A stretch of 64,000 bases of DNA from Bin5 sp965204705 (lineage in GTDB: Bacteria > Chloroflexota > Anaerolineae > Caldilineales > Caldilineaceae), in the NCBI GenBank assembly GCA_965204705.1, contig OZ242006.1:4650001-4714000 (forward strand), given 5' to 3'. Position 1 is the stretch's first letter; each line of letters begins with the position of its first letter. Of this stretch, positions 16,608 to 26,800 are shown in pieces. A program made the translations under genes and the position numbers. A model generated the notes under the pieces. That model was not told the origin of the DNA. It did not search any database and worked only from the letters and a program-made list of their open reading frames with translations.

Positions 16608-17453
16608 TCACTTCAGTTCAGGTCCCGGCACACGGTTCCATTCCAGCGGCTCTTCGTCACCTTCATAGGAGGGAACAAGCCTCTGAACGAGTTTCTGTGC
16701 CTGCTGGGGCCAGTCGACGACGCGTGTCTGTGTGCGGCTCAAATTGGACTGGATGCGGGGCGAGGAGATGTCGAAATTGGGATGGTACCAGATTGTGATG
16801 ACCGTGCGCCGCTCATCGGTCTGGTTGGCGTAGGAGCCGTGGAGCAGCCGGGAGTCACCGATCACCAGATCGCCGGCGCGGACGGGCACAGCCTTATCCT
16901 CGGGCATCGGTTGATAGGCAGGATGGGTGGGGTCGGTGGCGCGGCGAAGCTCATCGGTATGGGCCGTGGGCACGGCGTCGTGCATGCGGTGGCGCTTGCG
17001 ATGGGAACCGGAGATGACGCGAAGGCAGCCGTTCTCGATGCGGGTGTCCACCAGGTAGTACATCAGAAAGAGCTGCATGGGAATGTCGGTGTAGCTGACA
17101 GGATCGTTCCATCCCCACCAATCCTGATGCCAGAAGAGGGGAGGCGAGTGGCCGGGCTTGCTGATGACGAAGCCGGATGACCAGCGCGGCTTTGGATAGC
17201 CGAGCGCGGTCAGCGCGTCCAGAGCAGGTTGGTAGGCGACCAGTTCGGCGAAGAAGGGATCATCATAGACGCTGATCATGCTGCCGGTGGATTTCTGTTC
17301 TTCGAAGTGCTCGGCAGTCTGGGCTTCGATGAGGCCGTCACTGGCGGCGCGAACGCGGGCCAGCATTTCGGGAGACAGTACCTGCTCGAAGACACAGTAA
17401 CCGTTCTGAATGAGCTGGGCGCTCTTGTCGTGGGCGATGGTGGTTGTCGTCAT
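16608..17453 (-). CDS. Phytanoyl-CoA dioxygenase (PhyH) family protein 2
   Basis: A 281-residue Fe(II)/2-oxoglutarate-dependent oxygenase. The iron site is PPLFWHQDWWGWNDP (HxD), with the distal His and 2-oxoglutarate-binding Arg in GDSRLLHGSYANQTDERRTVITIWYHP. LMYYLVDTRIENGCLRVISGSHRKRH is the conserved core of the beta-helix. It is clearly a different subfamily from the PhyH protein at 7974-8840 and not a recent duplicate. Substrate unknown. Its neighbours are an aldehyde dehydrogenase (same strand, downstream) and a divergent sugar kinase, which is compatible with small-molecule catabolism but does not prove it. Confidence 0.87.
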   Translation of the reverse strand: MTTTTIAHDKSAQLIQNGYCVFEQVLSPEMLARVRAASDGLIEAQTAEHFEEQKSTGSMISVYDDPFFAELVAYQPALDALTALGYPKPRWSSGFVISKPGHSPPLFWHQDWWGWNDPVSYTDIPMQLFLMYYLVDTRIENGCLRVISGSHRKRHRMHDAVPTAHTDELRRATDPTHPAYQPMPEDKAVPVRAGDLVIGDSRLLHGSYANQTDERRTVITIWYHPNFDISSPRIQSNLSRTQTRVVDWPQQAQKLVQRLVPSYEGDEEPLEWNRVPGPELK

Positions 17454-17701
17454 GGTGGCTCCCCTGCGGTGTGTAGCACGAAGTACAAGCGAGAATGGAG
17501 GTGCGAGGGTTTGGTTTTCGATGCTGCCTTGTAAACGAGCAGAGCAGAGAACAGTTATGTCCCTCCCGCGAGATTTTCCCTATTGTAACAGAGAGACAAG
17601 GGTCTTTGCATACTGACAGTACAATGTGAGTATGATGCCACTTGGCGTAATGGGATACAATCTTCGGTGCGTTCTCCGGAAGAATTCAAAGGGAACTTAC
17701 T

Positions 17702-19144
17702 ATGATCATCGGACTCGACATCGGCACGACTTCATTGAGCGCGGTTGTACTGGACACGGAGAGCGGCAGGCAGGTAGCACACCGGACAGTTGCCAATCGC
17801 GCTGGTTCGTTTCCCGGGTCTGGGCGGGCTGAGCTGGACCTGTCGCGATTGTACGAGCTGACGGTGCAGTGCCTGGCCGGATTGGTGGCGCAGGCAGATT
17901 TGGCGCCGACCGCCATACAAGGGATCGGTGTTACGGGCCAGCAGCACGGGGTGGCCCTGGTTGGGCCGGATGCTGCGCCGGCAGGGCCTGCGATTACCTG
18001 GCAGGATTTGCGGGTGCAGGAGCCGCTGCCAGACTCTGACAGGCCGGTGCTGGACCGATTCATCGCTGCCGCGGGGGGCCGGGAAGCATTTCGCAACACC
18101 GGTTGCCTGCCGGCGGCCGGGTTCGTTGGGCCCAGTCTCTACTGGCTCAGGCTGCAGGATGCATTGCCGGCAGCCCCGGTGACGGCCTGCTTCGTCCCGG
18201 ATGCGGTAGTCTCATTCCTCACAGGAGAGACGGTAGTTTGCGAACCGACGCTGGCTGCCAGTTCAGGGATTTTCGACATTCGTGCGAACTGTTGGGATTT
18301 GACGTTGTTGGAGCGGCTGGGGCTGCCTGCGCGCCTTTTCCCGCCGATCGGAGGTGCAGGGGACGTGGTGGGGGGCCTGCAGCGGGAGGTGGCTGAAGCT
18401 GTTGGTCTGGAGCAAGGCATGCCGGTGACGGTGGCACTGGGGGACAATCAGGCCAGTTTTATCGGCAGCGCGCCGGAGCCGGGTCGGAGTCTGCTCCTGA
18501 ACGTAGGAACCGGCGGCCAGATTTCTGCCCGTACAGACGGGTTTCATTTCATACCGGGTCTAGAGAACCGTCCCTTCCCCGAGGGACAATATCTGTTGAT
18601 AGGGGGAGGACTTTTCGGAGGCCGTTCATATGCCTACTTGCAGCGATTCTTTCAGGAGGTGGGCACGCAGCTCCTGGATTCGGAATTGGTGGACGATCTT
18701 TACGCACGAATGACGGCGTTGGCGGCAGCAGTTCCGGCCGGGAGCGATGGGTTGCGCTGTGAACCGTTCTTCACCGGCAGCCGTACCGACCCGGGGTTGC
18801 GAGCTTCGTTCAGCGGGTTGTCACCGGACAATTTCACGCCTGGCCATTTCGCCCGCGCTCTACTTGAGGGCATGGCCGATGGCTTTTTCGCGTTTTTCGA
18901 CCAGATGAAGCCGGTGGTGGGAATGCCACCTCTCTTGGTGGGTTCGGGCAACGGGGTCCGGCAGAACCGGGTTCTGGCCCGGATCCTGGCGGGTCGTTTC
19001 GGGAAGCCGTTGCTGATTCCGAGCCATGCGGAGGAGGCGGCGGTAGGCGCGGCAGTTGCGGCGTCAGTCGGCTTGGGGATCTTTGGGAATCTGGAGACAG
19101 CAGCGGCTGCGCTGCTGGACTACGCGGACGCAGTCGAACCGTAG
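17702..19144 (+). CDS. FGGY-family carbohydrate kinase (sedoheptulokinase/xylulokinase-like)
   Basis: A 480-residue sugar kinase with both FGGY domains. The N-terminal phosphate loop is IIGLDIGTTSLSAVVLD; GIGVTGQQHGVALV, LGDNQASFIG (probable catalytic Asp248), NVGTGGQISA and the ADP-binding LLVGSGNGVRQNRVLARIL follow. The GQQHG motif fits xylulokinase and sedoheptulokinase; the sequence looks more like the SHPK branch. It phosphorylates a sugar or sugar alcohol with ATP in the cytoplasm. Its neighbours include a PhyH oxygenase (divergent) and proBA (convergent), so context does not fix the substrate. Confidence 0.87.
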   Translation: MIIGLDIGTTSLSAVVLDTESGRQVAHRTVANRAGSFPGSGRAELDLSRLYELTVQCLAGLVAQADLAPTAIQGIGVTGQQHGVALVGPDAAPAGPAITWQDLRVQEPLPDSDRPVLDRFIAAAGGREAFRNTGCLPAAGFVGPSLYWLRLQDALPAAPVTACFVPDAVVSFLTGETVVCEPTLAASSGIFDIRANCWDLTLLERLGLPARLFPPIGGAGDVVGGLQREVAEAVGLEQGMPVTVALGDNQASFIGSAPEPGRSLLLNVGTGGQISARTDGFHFIPGLENRPFPEGQYLLIGGGLFGGRSYAYLQRFFQEVGTQLLDSELVDDLYARMTALAAAVPAGSDGLRCEPFFTGSRTDPGLRASFSGLSPDNFTPGHFARALLEGMADGFFAFFDQMKPVVGMPPLLVGSGNGVRQNRVLARILAGRFGKPLLIPSHAEEAAVGAAVAASVGLGIFGNLETAAAALLDYADAVEP

Positions 19145-19196
19145 CAAGGGAAACCGGGGCCGCGCGGCCCTGGTCGAAGGAACGATCGCTTAAGAG

Positions 19197-20543
19197 CTAT
19201 TCCCGCACATGCATATCGCCCAGGACAATCCACTTGTAGGTGGTCAACTCTTCCAGCCCCATCGGTCCGCGGGCGTGGAGTTTCTGGGTGCTGACGGCGA
19301 CTTCGGCGCCGAGGCCGAACTGGCCGCCGTCGTTGAAGCGGGTGCTGGCGTTGACGAAGACGGCTGAGGAGTTGACGGCATCGACAAAGCGTTGGGCGTT
19401 GTGCCAGTCCTGGGTGAGGATGCCGTCGGAGTGGTCCTGACTGTGCTCCTGAATATGAGCGATGGCCTCGTCGAGTGAGTCCACCAGTTTGACGCCAAGG
19501 ATCAGCGCCATCCACTCGGTGTCCCAGTCGTCCGGACCTGCCGGGATGACCGTAGCCCCTTGATCTGTGAGATATGGCAAGGCGTCGGGGGTTGCCCGCA
19601 TCTCGACGCCGCATTCGGCCATGCGCCGCGCCAGTTTGGGCAGAAAATCGGCGGCGATCTGGCGATTGACTAGCAGCGTATCGAGGGCGTTGCAGACGGA
19701 GGGGCGCTGGGTTCGTGCGTTGACGATGACGTCCATGCCGCGTTCCTGATCGGCGGAGATATCGACGTAGTAGTGGCAGATGCCAATGCCGCCGGTGATG
19801 ACAGGGATGGTGCTCTGCTCGCGGCAGAGGCGGTGGAGACTGTTGCCGCCGCGGGGGATGAGCATATCGACGTATGCGTCCATGCGCAGGAACTGGGAAA
19901 CGAGCGCTCTGTCCGGATTGCCAATGTACTGGACAGCCTCACTGGGCAGGCCCTGGGCCTGGAGCGCGTCTGCGATTACAGAGACGAGCACCATGTTGCT
20001 GCGCAGGGTCTCCTTGCCGCCGCGGAGGATGACGGCGTTGCCGGTCTTGAGGCTGAGGACGGCGATGTCGATTGTGGTGTTGGGGCGGGCCTCGTAGATT
20101 ACGCCGAGGACGCCGATTGGGATGCGGCGGCGGCTGAGGCGAATACCGTTGGGCAGCAGGCGGCTTTCGAGCTCGGCGCCGACCGGGTCGGGAAGGGCAG
20201 CCACTTTGCGGGTGTCGTCCGCCAGCCCTCGTATCCGGTCCGGGGTGAGCAGGAGTCGGTCGAGAAGGGCGTCGCTGAGACCGTTGGCGCGCCCGTCGGC
20301 GATATCAAGTTCGTTTTGCGCCAGGACCTCTGCGCTGCGCGCTTCCAGCGCGTCGGCGATGGCGTGAAGCGCTTCGTTTTTGCGCGTTGATGACAGCCCG
20401 GCCAGTTTGCGGCTGGCTTGGCGGGCGGCCTGTCCCATCGCCTCGAGGTCTATAGTTTGCCCCGCGGGTTGAGAAGAATCATTGCGGGAAAGTTGCACTG
20501 CAGTTTCTTCGATGGCGTCTGGTTTCTTGACAGCTACAGTCAT
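19197..20543 (-). CDS. proA: Gamma-glutamyl phosphate reductase ProA
   Basis: A 448-residue enzyme that reduces glutamyl-5-phosphate to glutamate-5-semialdehyde with NADPH, the second step of proline synthesis. The ALDH-like fold has IGVLGVIYEARPNTTID, LRGGKETLRSN, IPRGGNSLHRL, the catalytic Cys in ARTQRPSVCNALDTLLV, and FNDGGQFGLGAEVAVSTQKLHARGPMGLEELTTYKW at the C-terminus. About 30 N-terminal residues precede the normal family start. It follows proB by 16 bases in the same operon. Confidence 0.96.
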   Translation of the reverse strand: MTVAVKKPDAIEETAVQLSRNDSSQPAGQTIDLEAMGQAARQASRKLAGLSSTRKNEALHAIADALEARSAEVLAQNELDIADGRANGLSDALLDRLLLTPDRIRGLADDTRKVAALPDPVGAELESRLLPNGIRLSRRRIPIGVLGVIYEARPNTTIDIAVLSLKTGNAVILRGGKETLRSNMVLVSVIADALQAQGLPSEAVQYIGNPDRALVSQFLRMDAYVDMLIPRGGNSLHRLCREQSTIPVITGGIGICHYYVDISADQERGMDVIVNARTQRPSVCNALDTLLVNRQIAADFLPKLARRMAECGVEMRATPDALPYLTDQGATVIPAGPDDWDTEWMALILGVKLVDSLDEAIAHIQEHSQDHSDGILTQDWHNAQRFVDAVNSSAVFVNASTRFNDGGQFGLGAEVAVSTQKLHARGPMGLEELTTYKWIVLGDMHVRE

Positions 20544-20559
20544 AAGTCTCCTCCCAGCC

Positions 20560-21663
20560 CTACTCCAAAAGGATCAGATCATTGCGGTGGAGCGCGACCG
20601 GACCGTAGCCGTAGCCGAGCCGTTCGCTTATCTCGTGCGACTGGCAGCCGCGGATTCGTTTCAGGTCAGCGCTACCGTAGCGGGTAATGCCGCGTGCCAA
20701 GTTCGGCCCGTCTTTCTCCATCACATAGACGGCGTCTCCGCGTTCGAATTCGCCTTCCACCGCTGTGATGCCTACGGGAAGAAGGCTGTTGCCGTGATGG
20801 CGCAGGGCTTTGGCCGCGCCGGCATCGACAAGAAGGCGGCCTGAAGGCGCGGGGCCGGCCAGGATCCAGCGTTTGCGGTTTTCCAGGGGCGCTTCCTGTG
20901 CGGGGAAGCGGGTGCCCACGGGCTGGCCGGAGACGGCGCGCAGGATCACGTCGGGTGCGCTGCCGTCGGCGATGACGACGTCGGTGCCGGCGCGGCAGGC
21001 GATGTCGGCGGCTTGCAGCTTAGTGCTCATACCGCCGATTCCCAGACTGGAGTGTGTGTTGCCGGCGAGGGCGCGCAGGGAGTCATCGATTGTCTGGACT
21101 TCAGGAATCAGCTTGGCGTCCGGATCGGTGCGCGGGTCGGCGGTAAAGAGGCCGGCCTGGTCGGTCAACATCAGTAGCAGGTCGGCGTCGGTCAGCACGG
21201 CCACCAGCGCCGAGAGGTTGTCGTTGTCGCCAACCTTGATCTCCTCGACAACCACAGCGTCGTTTTCGTTGACGACAGGGACGATGCGGTGTTTGAGGAG
21301 GGCGCTGAAGGTGTCGCGGGCGTTGAGAAATCGCTGGCGGTTTTCGGTGTCGGCTCTGGTCAGCAGGATCTGGCCTACATGGATACCGTAGATTTCGAAG
21401 AACCTTTCCCACATGAGCATGAGCCGGCTCTGGCCGACTGCGGCCAGCATCTGGCGGCTGGACAGTGTATCGGGCAGCTCGGGGAATCGCAGGCGCGCCC
21501 GTCCGGCGGCTTGCGCCCCTGAGGAGCAGACTATCACCTCTTTATTCTGATGATGGAGCGCCGCTATCTGGCGGGTCAGTTCCACCATTTGTGGTTGGTT
21601 GAGGAAACGGGTGCCCTTGGTCAGAACACCTGTGCCCAACTTGACGATGATTTTGCGGTACAT
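20560..21663 (-). CDS. proB: Glutamate 5-kinase ProB with C-terminal PUA domain
   Basis: A 367-residue enzyme catalysing ATP-dependent phosphorylation of glutamate, the first and usually proline-inhibited step of proline synthesis. The amino-acid-kinase domain shows KIIVKLGTGVLTKG, CSSGAQAAGRARL, PVVNENDAVVV, GDNDNLSALVA and GIGGMSTKLQAADIACRAG. The last about 80 residues are a PUA domain (GRLLVDAGAAKALRHHGNSLLPVGITAVEGEFERGDAV). It precedes proA by 16 bases. In many ProBs serine fills the SSG motif; the S-S-G-A form here is normal. Confidence 0.96.
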   Translation of the reverse strand: MYRKIIVKLGTGVLTKGTRFLNQPQMVELTRQIAALHHQNKEVIVCSSGAQAAGRARLRFPELPDTLSSRQMLAAVGQSRLMLMWERFFEIYGIHVGQILLTRADTENRQRFLNARDTFSALLKHRIVPVVNENDAVVVEEIKVGDNDNLSALVAVLTDADLLLMLTDQAGLFTADPRTDPDAKLIPEVQTIDDSLRALAGNTHSSLGIGGMSTKLQAADIACRAGTDVVIADGSAPDVILRAVSGQPVGTRFPAQEAPLENRKRWILAGPAPSGRLLVDAGAAKALRHHGNSLLPVGITAVEGEFERGDAVYVMEKDGPNLARGITRYGSADLKRIRGCQSHEISERLGYGYGPVALHRNDLILLE

Positions 21664-21810
21664 CCAACTTCCTCTGCCGGAAAACGGCTTCAGTTCCGCG
21701 GTTACCAGGTTGCCATTGGGCTGTTCCGGACCGCTGGGAATGCGCTAACAGTATAATGCAGCGGGGAAGGATCCGGCAATCGATCAACTGCAGTGGTCGG
21801 TGGTTAGTGG

Positions 21811-22820
21811 GGCCTTATGCTAGATAGCGTTTGAAAAAAGTCCCCTGGTGAGATAACTTTGGAGGTCTCCACCAACCAAAGTGAGTCACCAGGAGGACCT
21901 CCGGAATGATAGCCCACTTTGACGACTTCTGTCTATGGGTATATGTGCTCGTTGACGACATGTGCAAGGAACTGGAAGGACATCTGAGACGACCGGGCCC
22001 GGAGCCTGAGTGTAGCGACAGTGAATTGATAGCGATCTGTCTCATCGGCGAGTGTCTGGGATGGGATGTGGAAACAGAGTTACTCCATCATATGCAGGCT
22101 CATCGGGATAAGTTTCCGATCATACCGGAGCAGAGCCGTTTCAATCGGCGGCGACGAGACTTGATGCGGATTATGAACGAGATGCGGCGCATGATGTTGG
22201 CCAGGATGGAGCTCTATCGGGACGCGCATTGTGTCGTCGATAGTCTGCCCATTCCAGTGGTTCAATTTCACCTGGCGCGCGATTGCGGCGCCAGATGGTC
22301 CGAATGGGGGGCCGATTATGGGCCCGTACCCTCCAAGAAAATGATGATCTTCGGTTTCAAGCTGCATATGCTGATCACGATGGGTGGCCTCATTATCGAC
22401 TTCGAGTTAGCTCCGGCTAACGAGCGCGACTTGGCTATCGGTCACGAACTCCTCGTAGAACACTGCAATCGCATCGTCATCGGTGACAAGGCCTACGTCA
22501 GTGCTCCAGTCGCAGATGAACTCTGGCAATACAATCGCATCCGCCTGCTCACCAAGCCGCGCAGCAACCAGAGAAAACAGATCTCCGCATCGGCCCGTCG
22601 CCTCTACGATAGGGTCCGCCAAATCATCGAAACAGTCACCAGTCAATTGAACGCACAATTCTCCATAGAAACCAATCACGCACATACTTTCAGAGGCCTT
22701 TGTGCACGCCTATACACGAAGTTGACTGCACATACTCTCTGCATTTACATCAACCACCTAATGGGCGTAAGTGACTATCTTCAAATCAAGCAATTGGCCT
22801 TTCCTAACTAGCATAAGGCC
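21811..22820 (+). mobile_element. IS982-family insertion sequence, apparently intact
   Basis: About 1,010 bp. The left end GGCCTTATGCTAGATAG and the complement of the right end (GGCCTTATGCTAGTTAG) match at 16 of 17 positions. Flanks TTAGTGG (left) and CTAGTGG (right) look like a 7-bp target duplication with one mismatch. It carries one full-length transposase gene. The element sits inside a CAGTGGT-type heptamer tract that continues on both sides. Its base composition is less GC-rich than the neighbouring genes, consistent with acquisition. Confidence 0.88.
21906..22811 (+). CDS. IS982-family DDE transposase
   Basis: A 301-residue transposase: an N-terminal helical domain (CSDSELIAICLIGECLGWDVE) leads to an RNase H-like domain with DDE candidates in VVDSLPIPVV, VIGDKAYVS and the later glutamate of QIIETVTSQLN; KKMMIFGFKLHMLITMGG is the typical IS982 core. 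It fills most of the element, with its stop nine bases from the right end (22820). No frameshift or stop interrupts it, so it may be active. ATG 21906 follows AGGAGGACCTCCGGA, a strong ribosome binding site. Confidence 0.92.
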   Translation: MIAHFDDFCLWVYVLVDDMCKELEGHLRRPGPEPECSDSELIAICLIGECLGWDVETELLHHMQAHRDKFPIIPEQSRFNRRRRDLMRIMNEMRRMMLARMELYRDAHCVVDSLPIPVVQFHLARDCGARWSEWGADYGPVPSKKMMIFGFKLHMLITMGGLIIDFELAPANERDLAIGHELLVEHCNRIVIGDKAYVSAPVADELWQYNRIRLLTKPRSNQRKQISASARRLYDRVRQIIETVTSQLNAQFSIETNHAHTFRGLCARLYTKLTAHTLCIYINHLMGVSDYLQIKQLAFPN

Positions 22821-22827
22821 CTAGTGG

Positions 22828-22975
22828 TTAGTGGTCAGTTGTTGGCGGGGCGCTGTGTAGTGACGGTGGTGGCACGGTAGAAGGGCGGCGATGCTCCGGG
22901 GGGCGTTGCGGGGGGTGTCCCCCCGCACAAGGGAGGCCGCTTGCGGCCGACCGTCCCAAGGGCGAGGAGAGAGGA
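22828..22975. repeat. Heptamer tract plus solo GC-rich double-hairpin module
   Basis: After the IS the GTGGTTAGTGGTCAG tract resumes, followed by a solitary copy of the module seen inside the MITEs (core 22897-22955): GCGGGGGG pairs with CCCCCCGC around a short loop, and GGCCGC pairs with GCGGCC. No terminal inverted repeats flank this copy. The remaining bases to 23150 hold no supportable gene. Confidence 0.7.
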
Positions 22976-23152
22976 AAGAGGAAAGAGGCGAGGGGTCTGA
23001 GAAACGCCTGGGCTTGCACCAGTCAAGGGCTAAATGTGAGTGTGGATCAGGGGGATGGCGCGCCAGGATAAGCGAAGGAGAGGCGGCAAAACGAGACCTG
23101 CGGGCGTAATGGGGAGTTCACAGGGCGTTGCGGTTCGAAATCTAGTGAAATG

Positions 23153-23485
23153 GGGTGCAGTCCAATATTGGGGTGAGAGTGGGCAGGCACAAGGCCTGCC
23201 CCTACCGTGGTCACGGCGGACGGCTTCGCGGCACGACGTGGGTGGGCGACCGGCGGCACAGACAGTACGCCGGCGGAGTGACGCCAACGCGGCATGGTGT
23301 AGGGGGGCGTTGCGGGGGGAGTCCCCCCGCACAAGGGAGGGCCGAAGGCCCGACCGCATAACTGCAATGGTCAGTGGTCAATGGTTGGAGACGACGGCAC
23401 TTGCCCTGCCCGGGGACGCGAGTTGGCTTTAGCTCAGTCGTTTCCAAAGGTGTAAGAAATTTCACCCCATATCTGGATTGCACCC
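23153..23485. mobile_element. MITE-like non-autonomous element, copy 2, with perfect 10-bp target duplication
   Basis: A 333-bp element. Left end GGGTGCAGTCCAATATTGGG, complement of the right end GGGTGCAATCCAGATATGGG. TAGTGAAATG occurs directly outside both ends (23143-23152 and 23486-23495), an exact 10-bp target-site duplication, so this insertion is the youngest of the three. Internal parts match copy 1: the GGGCAGGC/GCCTGCCC hairpin, the CACGGCGGACGG stretch and the double-hairpin module (core 23302-23358). It carries no transposase. Confidence 0.85.
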
Positions 23486-23504
23486 TAGTGAAATGTACCC
23501 GTTT

Positions 23505-23532
23505 TTGTTGAGTTTTTTGCCTGTGCTAAGAT
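23505..23532 (+). promoter_or_regulatory. Candidate promoter of the 1,073-residue secreted protein gene
   Basis: TTGTTG at 23505-23510 and TAAGAT at 23527-23532 with 16 bases between, a fair sigma-70 match. It lies 20 bases beyond the end of MITE copy 2, and would give a leader of more than 320 bases before the start at 23866. No known riboswitch was recognised in this leader. Confidence 0.4.
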
Positions 23533-23865
23533 AGATAGTGGACTGCGTGCGCCAAGCAGGAAGGTGCATTCCTTGCCCGGTTGCAGAACTATTGCATCAG
23601 GCGCGACAGCGCAAGAGCCGGGTTCGCCTGCTGCCGGTTCCGGCGGTTTTGACGGTTCGCGGCAGTTCGGAGAGGCGGCGACGGGCGATAGAGACAGTTT
23701 CCCCGAATTCAACAGCGTGCCGCAAAGAGCAGTAGATTAACAGATGCCTGGTCGCAAGGGCATGTGATGGCGAAGCGACCGCTGCAACTGGGGATTTACA
23801 AGTAGACAGGATTCACGTTCAGCGCGCCTTTGGCCGAATGCGGCGCAGAATGGAGGAAGAGATAA

Positions 23866-26800
23866 ATGGGAAGGTCATCTTTCGATTACGATGAGCCGCT
23901 CCGACCTGAGTCGAGACCGGCCTCCGGGCTGCGGAGGTTTCTTACGGCGATCATTTCGCTCGTCCTGATTCCCGTTCTGATCGTCGCGGCGTTGCTTTTG
24001 CCGCCGATCAGTCTGCTTGAGCGCATCCAGGGCCTGTCTTCTACGGAGATTGGCAGGAACGGCGGCTCGCTCATGGATCCGGACGGGACGACGATCGTTT
24101 TCCCCCCGGAAGGTGTAATTGAATCCTTTCGCGTCAGCCTTGAAAGCATTCCGCGTGCAGAGTTTCTGAATGGGAGTGCGGGAGAGGCGTGGATGACCGC
24201 GCTGAATGCGCTGGCCCCCGCGGGTCTGGAAGCCAAGAGCCCGATCTACCAGGTGGATGTGCAGGGAGGGCGCCTGGAGCAGAGCATCGTGCAGATCCCG
24301 ATTCCCAACGACAGCCAGCCGTACGAAACGCTGGAACTTTACAGTTGGGATGGGGACAGTTGGGAATTTGTGCCCAGTGCCGTTTTGGCAGTGGAGGACA
24401 AAATTGAGGCGCTGGTAAGCGGCCCGCCACCTGCCAATTTCGTGGTTATGCAGACAGGCGCGCCGCCGGCGCGGGTGGGGACCAACATTGGGGTAGGCGA
24501 GCAGGCTCCAATGAGTCTGGCCAACGCTGCCATTACAACCCTTGCAGTCGGGGGCTATTATCTGCGCGGAGACGGCGCGCTGGACATTGCGCGCGCGAAT
24601 GTTCCGGCCGGCAACTATGCGATCGTGCCCGTTCTGCGCAACTGGCAGGGCGGGGAAGCGCCGCGCAGTGACCTGCTTCACAACATGCTGGTGCAACCCG
24701 GGCAAACGCAGAACCAGTTGGACGCCGTGGCGAACCTGCTCACCCAGTACAGTTATCCCGGCGTCATCGTCGACTATCGCGGCATGGAAACGGTGATGGC
24801 AGGGGCGGGGGAGTTCACCTATTTCATCGAACGCCTTGCGGAGCGGTTGCACGCGCCGGACATGAATCGCTGGCTGGCTGTTCGGGTGGAGGCGCCCCAG
24901 CAGATATCGGCAGTGGAGTGGAATACGCGGGGCTACGACTGGAAGGCACTAGGCAGCGTTGCCGACCGTGTTTTGATTCCGGGGCCGACCGACCCTGCGG
25001 CGTATCAGTTGGGTGGGCAGATGAACGCCCTGTTGGCCTTCGCGACGGACCAGATCGACCGGCGGAAGGTGCAGGTGGAGCTACCGGGCATGTCGGTGGA
25101 ACAGAGCGGGAACCAGTGGTGGCTCAAGGGCTTTCAACAGTCGCTGCAGCCGCTGGTCGCTCAGGTACAGTTGAGGGGGAAAGATGGGGTTATCCTTCCC
25201 GGCGGGGATGTTGAGGTTGCCGCGGTCAATCCGCGTATCACCCGCCCCTTGACATGGGATGACGCGATTGGGGCATACGTGTACGCGTACACGAACGACC
25301 AGCAGATGGAGCGGACGGTTACGATCGAGAACAGCAGCAGCTTTGCGCGCAAGCTCAATTTGCTGGAGCGGTTTGAAGTGACCCAGGTGATGGTGCGTGA
25401 TGTAGATTCCGGGGATGTGGATCCGGACTTGTGGGAGGTGGCGCGCCAGTTTCAGACAGGCGGCGGCGTGAATACGTCGCCGGCGATGCTGAAGGTATCC
25501 TACAGGATCTTCCATCCTGACGGCGGTGTGATGGAGGAGGTAACGGTTCCGATTGAGAATCCGGTCCATACCTTTATGGCTCCGGCAGGCGAGGGGGACA
25601 TACAGGTGGAGGCGCAGGTAGTACAGATTTCGAATCTTGGTAGTATGCAGGCGGCCAGCCCGCAGAACACGGTGGCTATGAGCTTGGCGACGCCGACGCC
25701 GGTTGCCACTGCTACGCCGGTACCGACGCCGACACCTGAAGTTTCGAGGCTGGTGAGCACCCAGAATACCAACGTGCGCGAAGGGCCGGGGACCAATTAT
25801 GACATCTTGAGCCAGCTCAACGCGGGCCAGCCCTATCTCATTTTTGGAAAGAACGAGGCTGGAACCTGGTGGCAGATCGACATTGGCAATGGCAACAAGG
25901 GGTGGGTGTTTGCTGAACTGACGACCGCCAGCGGTCCTCTGAACACGATTGAAGTGATCACCGATATCCCGGACCCACCTGCCGACGCGCCCGCTGCGGC
26001 CGCGCCGGCGCCCACCGGGGGCGGCGGCTTCGGTTACGGTGTGCAGGCGCATATGGTGCACAACAACTATGCCGGTCAGGTGATGCAGAAGACGCGTGAG
26101 ATGGGCTTTGGCTGGGTGAAGCAGCAGATCGAATGGAAGGTCTTTGAGCATAACCAGGGTCAATATGATTGGGGTTCGATGCAGGGCATTATCGACGCGG
26201 CCAACAACGCGGGCATCAGCCTGCTGTTCAGCGTCGTGAATGCGCCACCCTGGGCGCGCGAAGGAGGATTCGAGCCGAATGTGGGCGGTCCTCCGGCGGA
26301 CCCGAATACGTTTGCCAGGTTCCTGGGGGCGATGGCCGGCAAATATTGCGGGACTTCGCTGAAGGCGATCGAGGTCTGGAACGAGCAGAACCTGCATTAC
26401 GAGTGGGGCAACCTGCCTCTGGATCCGGGCAAATATGTGGCGCTTTTGAGACCTGCCTACACGGAGATTAAGAGGGCGTGCCCGTCGATGCTGGTGATCA
26501 GCGGGGCGCTGACGCCGGCGGCCAGCAACGGGGCGCCACAGAGCAGGGGCGGCATCGCGGCGATGGATGATTTCGAGTATCTGGAAAAGATGTTCCAAGC
26601 CGGGCTGAACAGCTATATGGACGGCATCGGCGCGCATCCGAGTGGATACAATGTGCCGCCTCAGTACACGTGGGAGCAGGGCTGTGAGGCGATTCAGATC
26701 CACGGCAACAGCGGCTTCAACGGCGCCTGCGACAGCCCGCACCATTCATGGAGCTTCCGGAGTACGATGGAGGGCTATCGAAACATCGCGGTGAAGTACG

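Noticed and set aside
19145..19196. GC-rich hairpin (GGGGCCGCGCGGCCC) between the FGGY kinase and proA
   Set aside because: Possibly a stem but no U tract on either side, so not called a terminator.
25081..26745. 554-codon antisense frame opposite the large glycosidase-like gene
   Set aside because: Composition is Arg/His/Pro-rich and no family is recognisable; the sense strand carries complete catalytic motifs.
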